Positions 1 to 4,890 of a stretch of DNA of 6,160 bases are shown here, piece by piece. Each line of letters starts with the position of its first letter. Positions within the stretch are counted from its first letter, which is position 1. The notes below the pieces were generated by a model. That model had not been told where the DNA came from, searched no databases, and saw nothing but the letters and a program-made list of their open reading frames with translations. The stretch is taken from positions 1 to 6,160 of the forward strand of contig NZ_CASFWU010000127.1 of the NCBI RefSeq assembly GCF_949298305.1, read 5' to 3'. A program made the position numbers and the translations under genes. The stretch comes from an uncultured Bacteroides sp. (GTDB lineage: Bacteria; Bacteroidota; Bacteroidia; Bacteroidales; Bacteroidaceae).

Positions 1-75
1 GCATATTGCTTTTTTGAGAAGAAACCCGCCATTGATGTAAAGTTTATCAATGACGGGCAACTTACTATCTTTTAA
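1..75 (+). CDS. IS982-family transposase, C-terminal end only (window-truncated)
   Basis: The frame beginning at base 1 reads AYCFFEKKPAIDVKFINDGQ and ends after LTIF at a TAA (73-75). This is the extreme C-terminus of a DDE transposase. It is recognised by its match to the tail of the longer remnant at 457-743, whose upstream residues (RKRALIETVNDELKN, EHSRHRS) are typical of the IS982 family. The rest of the gene lies to the left of the window, so whether it is intact cannot be judged. The visible part has no frameshift, unlike the downstream copy. Family assignment rests on recalled motifs, not on a search. Confidence 0.7.
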   Translation, partial: AYCFFEKKPAIDVKFINDGQLTIF

Positions 76-93
76 TTTTATATCGAACTCACG
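1..93 (+). mobile_element. Right end of an IS982-like insertion sequence (copy A)
   Basis: This segment aligns with 670-761 at roughly 88% identity, with one single-base gap. The match covers the end of the transposase gene and the short non-coding tail TTTTATATCGAACTCACG. The two sequences diverge right after this ACG (93 here, 761 in the other copy), which places the element boundary, and probably the right terminal inverted repeat, at or within a few bases of that point. The left end is outside the window, so the terminal repeat and any target duplication cannot be confirmed. Confidence 0.65.
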
Positions 94-110
94 TTAGTTA
101 AGAAGTTAAG

Positions 111-175
111 GAGTTAAGCCAATACCTTTTTAAGAAAGGATGCCGACCATGCACTTAAGCTATTGGCTTTAACTC
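111..175. repeat. Inverted repeat with 14-bp arms
   Basis: The left arm GAGTTAAGCCAATA (111-124) is the reverse complement of the right arm TATTGGCTTTAACTC (161-175), apart from one extra T. The 36-nt interior contains another small perfect stem, CCTTT/AAAGG (125-129 with 135-139). There is no T-run after it, so it is not an obvious terminator. The arms overlap the GTTAAG repeats at 95-118, which could instead pair with 200-224, so alternative folds are possible. Confidence 0.7.
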
Positions 176-225
176 CCAAGCCCACCCTGGTGGGCGACAA
201 CTCCTTTTAAATCCTTTAACTCCTG

Positions 226-289
226 CAAGTTTGGCTTCGCCGATTTTCAATTCGCATTTGCGAATTGAAAATCAACGAAGTTAAACTTG
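226..289. repeat. 64-nt near-perfect hairpin
   Basis: Two 31-nt arms (226-256 and 259-289) are separated by only TT. The inner 15 base pairs are perfect (GATTTTCAATTCGCA against TGCGAATTGAAAATC). Two C/A mismatches, five pairs (CTTCG/CGAAG), two G-T wobbles and seven more pairs (CAAGTTT/AAACTTG) follow outward. No T-run follows on either strand, so a terminator role is unlikely. It resembles a REP-like palindromic unit or a cruciform-forming site. Its position next to IS ends suggests mobile or recombinational origin, but this is inference. Confidence 0.85.
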
Positions 290-456
290 AGAATCTTAGA
301 AAGCTTGCGTAACCGAGCCTTACTTCTTAGTCAACTTGTTAACCGATTCCACTTCACTACTTCAGAAACTTTAGATCCTTACATTTGCATTGGATATGCA
401 GCTGTTGTGCATAACCGAGACACATTTACCACACCACAGCAACGTTCGCCGCTCGA

Positions 457-743
457 ATGATACAGACACTGACCAATATAAATCGAATTCACGTTAAAGT
501 TAAAAACGATATGAAGAATTCACCGATAAGTATTGCCGACAAGATTCTGCTCAGAAAAAGAGCCTTGATTGAAACGGTCAATGATGAACTGAAGAACATA
601 ACACAGATGGAACACTCCAGACATCGTTCATTCAATAACTTTATAGCCAACTCTTTGTCGGCTATAGCAGCATACTGCTTTTTGAAAAGAAGCCCGCCAT
701 TGATGTAAACTTTGTCAATGACGGACAATTTGCTATTTTTTGA
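457..743 (+). pseudogene. IS982-family transposase remnant, 5'-truncated and frameshifted
   Basis: From about residue 10 the frame starting at ATG 457 reads like the C-terminal third of an IS982-family DDE transposase: KVKNDMKNS, then LLRKRALIETVNDELKN, EHSRHRSFNNF and SLSAIAAYCF. The usual protein is around three times longer, so the N-terminus and most of the catalytic core are gone. Upstream, a TAA at 412-414 closes the frame and the first residues (MIQTLTNIN) do not look like transposase. After AAYCF the T-run at about 677-681 has five T where copy A has six. This shifts the frame and stops it early at TGA-less codons ending in TAA 706-708. Restoring one T gives FEKKPAIDVNFVNDG and a stop at 741-743, matching copy A. 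The gene is dead, and the left boundary of homology, around 484-510, is uncertain. Confidence 0.8.
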
Positions 744-761
744 TTTTATATCGAACTCACG
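482..761 (+). mobile_element. Right-hand remnant of an IS982-like element (copy B)
   Basis: It spans the transposase remnant plus the non-coding tail TTTTATATCGAACTCACG (744-761), shared with copy A at 76-93. The orientation is the same as copy A, so the two ends form a direct repeat about 670 nt apart. The left edge is ill-defined: at 482-494 the sequence ATCGAATTCACGT closely resembles the element's own right end, so a junction is possible there. Both the truncation and the frameshift show an old, immobile copy. Confidence 0.6.
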
Positions 762-796
762 CTACTTATTACTACCAACCATAACATCTGTAACTG

Positions 797-825
797 AAAA
801 AAGCGCTTACATGCTTTCGAAGCGC
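797..825 (-). terminator. Leftward Rho-independent terminator-like hairpin with no evident gene
   Basis: On the minus strand a stem GCGCTT/AAGCGC (803-808 paired with 820-825, 11-nt loop) is followed directly by six T (the A-run at 797-802 on the plus strand). Read rightward it has no T-run, so it points leftward. No minus-strand gene is visible between here and sppA. It may serve a small or antisense RNA, or be left over from a gene lost when the IS elements arrived. The stem is short at six pairs. Confidence 0.5.
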
Positions 826-955
826 CCCAACTAAAACCACCAATTTCCACCATAAAAGATCAAACAAGAAAGAGGCAAAGCCTTATTAAGTTAAATATCC
901 GTGTGACAAACCGAAAAACCTTGCGACAAATAAAGCAAATATCACTCTAATTATT

Positions 956-963
956 TATCTTTG
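956..963 (+). promoter_or_regulatory. Bacteroidota -7 promoter box upstream of sppA
   Basis: TATCTTTG (956-963) fits the TAnnTTTG box recognised by the primary sigma factor of Bacteroidota. No TTTG-like -33 element is seen at the expected distance of about 19-21 nt upstream, so the call rests on the -7 box and its position. Transcription would start near 970, giving an A-rich leader of about 30 nt (AAAAACCAAAAACA just before the ATG) with no Shine-Dalgarno, as is common in this phylum. Confidence 0.5.
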
Positions 964-1002
964 TTAGCCTAAAAGGGTTAGCATACATAAAAACCAAAAA
1001 CA

Positions 1003-2781
1003 ATGAAAGATTTCATCAAATTTACATTAGCAACCGTAACGGGAATCATTGTATCGAGCATCCTCCTGTTTTTTCTCAGCATCTTGGTATTGTTCAGCAT
1101 GATTTCCTCCGCCGATACGGAAATTCAAGTGAAAGATAATTCCATCATGATGCTGGATTTTAAAGGTACCCTGATGGAAAGGAGCCAAGACAACCCGCTC
1201 AATCATTTATTGGGCGATGAATACAACACCTATGGCCTGGACAACATTCTGTCAGCCATCCGCAAAGCCAAAGAAAACGAAAAAATAAAAGGCATCTACC
1301 TGCAGGCCAATTTTTTGACTGCAGATTATCCTTCATTGGAGGCTATACGAAACGCCTTACAGGATTTCAAGACATCCGGCAAATTTATCGTTGCCTATGG
1401 AGACAACTATTCGCAAAACCTGTATTATCTGTCGAGTGTAGCCGATAAGGTCCTGCTCAACCCACAAGGTATGCTTGAATGGAAAGGTCTGGCAGCTGCT
1501 CCCGTTTTCTACAAAGACCTGCTTGAAAAAATCGGAGTAGAAATGCAAGTATTCAAAGTAGGCACTTACAAGTCGGCAGTAGAGCCCTTCATCTCCACAG
1601 AAATGAGCCCCGCCAACAGGGAACAAATGAATGCCTACCTGAACTCTACCTGGGAACAAATCACTAACGAAGTGGCTGCTTCGCGCCAAATTTCCACGGA
1701 ATCACTGAACGCTGCCGCCGACCGTATGCTGATGTTCTATCCGGCTGAGGAAAGTGTAAAATGCGGTCTGGCAGACACCCTGATATACAAGAACGATGTA
1801 CGCAACTATCTGAAAGGAATGGCAGGAATAGGTACAGACGATGACCTCCACGTACTTGGATTACAAGACATGATGAACATCCGCAAAAATGTCCCCAAAG
1901 ACAAAAGCGGCAACATCGTAGCCGTCTATTACGCAGTAGGAGAGATTGTTGACTATGACGTTCAGACACCTATTGCAGGCGACGAACCTGTTATCAATTC
2001 ATCTGAAGTAATCAACGACCTGCGCAACCTGAAGAATGATGAAGACGTGAAGGCCGTCGTGCTCCGTGTCAACTCACCGGGCGGAAGTGCTTACGGATCA
2101 GAACAAATCTGGTACGCAATCAGTGAATTGAAGAAAGAAAAACCGGTCATCGTCTCCATGGGCGACTACGCAGCATCGGGTGGCTACTACATCTCGTGCA
2201 ATGCAGACAGTATAGTAGCAGAACCGACCACCGTGACCGGCTCTATCGGCATTTTTGGCATGTTCCCTAACGTGAAAGGGCTAACGGAGAAAATCGGACT
2301 GGACTTTGACGTGGTAAAAACAAATACGTATGCAGACTTCGGCATGATAGGCCGTCCCATGAACGAAGGAGAAAAAAGCCTGATGCAAATGCATGTCAAC
2401 AAAGGATACGACTTGTTCCTTCAACGCTGTTCGGATGGACGCGGCATCAACAAAGAAGAACTGGACAAAATAGCCCAAGGACGCATCTGGACAGGAAGCA
2501 TGGCCAAGGAGTTGGGATTGGTAGACGAACTGGGCGGACTGGACAAGGCGCTTGAGATAGCCGTGGCCAAAGCAGGCATAGAAGGCTATACGGTCATAAG
2601 TTACCCGAAAAAACAGACCTTCTTCGAAATGTTGACCAGTACAACTCCCGACAATTACATCAAGAGCAAACTGCTGAACGGCAAAATAGGAAACCTCTAC
2701 AAACAGTTCAGCCTTCTGGAGAACTTCGAAAAATGTGAACGCCTTCAAGCACGCATCCCATTCGAGCTGAACATCCAGTAA
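1003..2781 (+). CDS. sppA: Signal peptide peptidase SppA, 67-kDa type
   Basis: The product is a membrane-bound serine protease that degrades signal peptides left in the inner membrane after secretion. Its 592 residues match the long, two-domain form found in E. coli (about 618), not the short single-domain form. Residues 8-32 are a hydrophobic anchor (TLATVTGIIVSSILLFFLSILVLF). The N-terminal repeat carries the catalytic lysine K190 in GTYKSAVEPF. The C-terminal repeat starts near 303 and contains NSPGGSAYGS (357-366) and the nucleophile S392 in YAASGGYY, followed by TVTGSIGIFG. By homology these correspond to K209 and S409 of E. coli SppA, so the Ser-Lys dyad is complete. The start is set by the ATG that begins the short basic N-terminus before the anchor. 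It is probably transcribed from the box at 956-963 and is the first gene of the four-gene run. No defects are seen. Confidence 0.95.
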   Translation: MKDFIKFTLATVTGIIVSSILLFFLSILVLFSMISSADTEIQVKDNSIMMLDFKGTLMERSQDNPLNHLLGDEYNTYGLDNILSAIRKAKENEKIKGIYLQANFLTADYPSLEAIRNALQDFKTSGKFIVAYGDNYSQNLYYLSSVADKVLLNPQGMLEWKGLAAAPVFYKDLLEKIGVEMQVFKVGTYKSAVEPFISTEMSPANREQMNAYLNSTWEQITNEVAASRQISTESLNAAADRMLMFYPAEESVKCGLADTLIYKNDVRNYLKGMAGIGTDDDLHVLGLQDMMNIRKNVPKDKSGNIVAVYYAVGEIVDYDVQTPIAGDEPVINSSEVINDLRNLKNDEDVKAVVLRVNSPGGSAYGSEQIWYAISELKKEKPVIVSMGDYAASGGYYISCNADSIVAEPTTVTGSIGIFGMFPNVKGLTEKIGLDFDVVKTNTYADFGMIGRPMNEGEKSLMQMHVNKGYDLFLQRCSDGRGINKEELDKIAQGRIWTGSMAKELGLVDELGGLDKALEIAVAKAGIEGYTVISYPKKQTFFEMLTSTTPDNYIKSKLLNGKIGNLYKQFSLLENFEKCERLQARIPFELNIQ

Positions 2782-2796
2782 TTATAAAGTAAGAAA

Positions 2797-2823
2797 GCGG
2801 AATTATGTAGCCGGAAATTCCGC
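2797..2823 (+). other. Intercistronic hairpin between sppA and lpxK
   Basis: A perfect 8-bp stem, GCGGAATT (2797-2804) with AATTCCGC (2816-2823), encloses an 11-nt loop. It occupies much of the 66-nt gap between the two genes. No T-run follows, so it is not a classic terminator. It might slow 3'-5' decay of the sppA message, set the ratio of the two products, or be an RNA-processing site. These roles are inferred. Confidence 0.55.
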
Positions 2824-2847
2824 CAACCAACTCATAAAACATCGGTA

Positions 2848-3960
2848 ATGGAGGAAAGTACAGTCCGCATACATCATTGGCTCACTCCCCTATCCTGGCT
2901 CTACGGCCTTGGGGTATGCCTACGCAACAAACTCTTTGACTGGGGATGGCTCAAGTCAAAGAGTTTTGACATACCTGTCATTTGCATAGGAAATCTCTCG
3001 GTTGGAGGTACCGGCAAGACTCCGCACACTGAATATCTAATCAGACTATTGCAAGGGAAAGGTTTGCACGTAGCCACACTGAGCCGCGGCTATAAACGGC
3101 ACAGTAAAGGTTACGTATTAGCCAGCTCACAAAGCAATGCGGAACAGATTGGAGACGAGCCCTATCAGATGAAAAGCAAGTTTCCCGACATACAGGTGGC
3201 TGTAGACGAGAACCGCTGCCACGGCATCGGGCAACTTCTCCAACTGGACAATCCTCCAGTCGATGTCATCCTACTGGACGATGCCTTCCAACATAGACAC
3301 GTAAAGGCCGGGTTGAATATCCTACTGACCGATTACAATCGGCTGTTTTGTGACGACACCCTGCTACCCGCAGGGAGGCTGCGTGAACCCGCTACAGCCA
3401 AAAGCCGCGCACAGATTGTTATTGTCACCAAATGTCCGGAGGACATCAAACCGATAGACTTCAACATCACTGCCAAACGTCTTCACCTTTATCCGTATCA
3501 ACAGCTGTATTTTTCATCTATACGCTATGGCATGCTCGCTCCTGTGTTTCCACAAGAAGCCAACCAACGTAAGATGTTCTCTACACTGACCGGAAACGAA
3601 CAAGTGCTTCTGCTCACAGGCATAGCTTCACCAGCTCCCCTTGTCAAAGAAATAAGACGCTATACACCCCATATCAGGCAGCTGACATTTGCCGACCATC
3701 ATCAATTCAGCAATAGGGACATCAAGCATATTGAAGAAGAATTCCTACGACTTGAAGAATGGAACAGACTCATTATCACTACCGAAAAAGATGCTGTACG
3801 GCTAAAGTCTCATCCGGCACTAAACGAAGCCCTAAAGCCCTACATATACGTGCTTCCGATTGAAATTGAATTTCTGCAAAACCAACAACCTATATTTAAC
3901 CAAAACATTATTGACCATGTTAGAACGTATTCAAGAAACTGCAGCCTATCTGAGAAATAG
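2848..3960 (+). CDS. lpxK: Tetraacyldisaccharide 4'-kinase (lipid A 4'-kinase)
   Basis: The enzyme phosphorylates the 4' position of the tetraacyl-disaccharide 1-phosphate to form lipid IVA, at the cytoplasmic face of the inner membrane. At 370 residues it is slightly longer than typical LpxK (about 310-350). An N-terminal amphipathic segment (WLTPLSWLYGLGVCLRNKLF, 11-30) precedes IGNLSVGGTGKT, with the P-loop GGTGKT at 53-58. Other family signatures follow: SRGYKR (79-84), GDEP (102-105), LLDDAFQHR (142-150), DTLLPAGRLREP (170-181), FADHHQFSNRD (281-291) and TTEKDAVRL (311-319). All expected nucleotide-binding and catalytic motifs are present. The start ATG lies 66 nt after sppA. The 3' end overlaps punA by 44 nt in another frame, suggesting linked translation. 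In Bacteroides the 4'-phosphate is later removed from mature lipid A by a phosphatase (family knowledge), so this product is an intermediate. Confidence 0.96.
   Translation: MEESTVRIHHWLTPLSWLYGLGVCLRNKLFDWGWLKSKSFDIPVICIGNLSVGGTGKTPHTEYLIRLLQGKGLHVATLSRGYKRHSKGYVLASSQSNAEQIGDEPYQMKSKFPDIQVAVDENRCHGIGQLLQLDNPPVDVILLDDAFQHRHVKAGLNILLTDYNRLFCDDTLLPAGRLREPATAKSRAQIVIVTKCPEDIKPIDFNITAKRLHLYPYQQLYFSSIRYGMLAPVFPQEANQRKMFSTLTGNEQVLLLTGIASPAPLVKEIRRYTPHIRQLTFADHHQFSNRDIKHIEEEFLRLEEWNRLIITTEKDAVRLKSHPALNEALKPYIYVLPIEIEFLQNQQPIFNQNIIDHVRTYSRNCSLSEK
2929..2966 (+). repeat. Perfect 12-bp inverted repeat inside lpxK
   Basis: AAACTCTTTGAC (2929-2940) is the exact reverse complement of GTCAAAGAGTTT (2955-2966), with a 14-nt loop between. 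It falls in codons 28-39, which encode NKLFDWGWLKSK, early in the gene. As RNA it would form a stable stem about 80 nt after the start codon. Whether it does anything beyond encoding protein is unknown. Confidence 0.6.
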
Positions 3961-4726
3961 AATGCACACCCAACCCGAAACGGCAATCATTCTGGGTACC
4001 GGCCTTGGAAGCCTAGCGGGAGAAATCACCGAAAAGTACGAAATCAAATACGAGGAAATCCCCAACTTCCCTATTTCAACAGTAGAAGGCCATAGCGGCA
4101 AACTCATCTTCGGCAAGCTGGGCAACAAGGACATCATGGCCATGCAAGGACGCTTCCACTTCTACGAAGGCTACTCCATGAAAGAAGTAACTTTCCCCGT
4201 ACGGGTAATGCGCGAACTGGGCATCAAAACATTGTTTGTCTCCAACGCCAGTGGTGGCACCAACCCGGCTTTCGAAATTGGCGACCTGATGATTATCACC
4301 GATCACATCAACTACTTCCCCGAACATCCGTTACGCGGCAAGAACATACCTTATGGTCCCCGTTTCCCGGACATGAGCGAAGCTTACGACAAAGAACTGA
4401 TTCGTAAAGCCGATGCCATTGCCGCCGAAAAAGGAATAAAAGTGCAACACGGCGTCTATCTGGGTACTCAAGGACCTACGTTTGAAACACCTGCCGAATA
4501 CAAACTGTTCCATATCATGGGAGCCGATGCTGTGGGCATGTCTACCGTCCCCGAAGTCATCGTAGCCAACCACTGCGGCATCAAAGTGTTCGGCGTATCA
4601 GTCATCACAGACTTGGGGGTTGAAGGTAAGATTGTGGAAGTGTCTCACGAAGAAGTACAGAAAGCAGCCGATGCCGCCCAGCCTCGTATGACAGAAATTA
4701 TGCGCGAATTGATAAACCGTGCCTGA
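3917..4726 (+). CDS. punA: Purine nucleoside phosphorylase, trimeric (class II) type
   Basis: The product splits purine nucleosides with phosphate into base and ribose (or deoxyribose) 1-phosphate, a cytoplasmic salvage step. From ATG 3917 it is 269 residues, usual for the trimeric PNP/MTAP family. Motifs in order: ILGTGLGSLAGEI (25-37, phosphate loop), VEGHSGKL (56-63), QGRFHFYEGY (77-86, with His81 and Tyr83), VSNASGGTNP (108-117), HPLRGKN (137-143), GPTFETPAEY (186-195, with Glu190), VGMSTVPEVIVA (207-217 region) and SVITDLG (228-234). At the position of human PNP Asn243, which reads the purine base, this protein has Asp232. That could broaden use to 6-aminopurines. The start MLERIQ overlaps the lpxK end by 44 nt. 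The alternative ATG 3962, just after the lpxK stop, would drop the N-terminal helix. An earlier in-frame ATG (3860) lies inside lpxK and is unlikely. Confidence 0.93.
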   Translation: MLERIQETAAYLRNRMHTQPETAIILGTGLGSLAGEITEKYEIKYEEIPNFPISTVEGHSGKLIFGKLGNKDIMAMQGRFHFYEGYSMKEVTFPVRVMRELGIKTLFVSNASGGTNPAFEIGDLMIITDHINYFPEHPLRGKNIPYGPRFPDMSEAYDKELIRKADAIAAEKGIKVQHGVYLGTQGPTFETPAEYKLFHIMGADAVGMSTVPEVIVANHCGIKVFGVSVITDLGVEGKIVEVSHEEVQKAADAAQPRMTEIMRELINRA

Positions 4727-4734
4727 CAAAGTAA

Positions 4735-4878
4735 ATGAGAAGACTATCCAACCGCGTTGAATCCCAAAAGATTATAAGCGAAGCTAGTGTGGAATCATGC
4801 CCACCAATCATCAACAGTCACATTGGCTTATTTTTTAACTTACAACCATTAGACTATCAACTTACGAAACTGGAGTAA
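4735..4878 (+). CDS. Possible 47-residue small protein, unknown
   Basis: An ATG 8 nt after the punA stop opens a frame of 47 codons (MRRLSNRVESQKII... ending QLTKLE) that fills almost the whole gap and stops 12 nt before thiL. I recognise no family. It has a basic start, a single Cys-Pro-Pro and a short hydrophobic patch (HIGLFFNL, 29-36), with no signal peptide or clear membrane helix. The same-strand placement and snug fit are suggestive. However, a stop-free run of this length can arise by chance, and there is no clear ribosome site. The rest of the 164-nt gap shows no good promoter, only a weak TATTTTTT at 4829-4836. Confidence 0.2.
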   Translation: MRRLSNRVESQKIISEASVESCPPIINSHIGLFFNLQPLDYQLTKLE

Positions 4879-4890
4879 AATAAGGAAGAG

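Larger units (their letters stand above)
94..456. other. Gene-free, palindrome-rich block between two IS ends
   Basis: No convincing coding frame is visible on either strand. The block starts with GTTAAG-type repeats (95-118: TTAGTTAAG, AAGTTAAG, GAGTTAAG). It contains two long inverted repeats listed separately (111-175 and 226-289) and a small perfect hairpin at 181-194 (CCCAC/GTGGG). A further stretch at 200-224 carries AACTCC twice, complementary to the opening repeats. An imperfect match to the inverse of 93-111 lies at 318-335 (CCTTACTTCTTAGTCAAC). A weak stem joins 401-409 to 432-440. Such nested inverted repeats suggest a non-autonomous repeat element or debris of one, but I do not recognise a named family. 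Confidence 0.55.

Noticed and set aside
93..335. Phase-variable invertible promoter flanked by inverted repeats
   Set aside because: The flanking repeats are imperfect and low in complexity, no TAnnTTTG box is seen inside in either direction, and no invertase gene is present in the window.
489..728. 79-codon minus-strand open frame across the IS remnant
   Set aside because: It is the mirror of the transposase coding sequence and has no features of its own.
2281..2748. 155-codon open frame on the minus strand inside sppA
   Set aside because: It lies wholly opposite a well-conserved gene, has no recognisable motifs, and reflects codon bias of sppA. The other antisense frames in sppA, punA and thiL were dismissed for the same reason.
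2797..2823. Terminator between sppA and lpxK
   Set aside because: The stem is good but no T-run follows on either strand, so it is listed as an intercistronic hairpin instead.
3860..3916. Upstream ATG at 3860 extending punA by 19 residues
   Set aside because: The extra residues (MKLNFCKTNN...) are the lpxK coding sequence read in another frame, and the family N-terminus fits the start at 3917.
4727..4890. TPP riboswitch before thiL
   Set aside because: The gap lacks the conserved CTGAGA-type core and the fitting 3' helix. A CTGAGA at the end of lpxK is just coding sequence.
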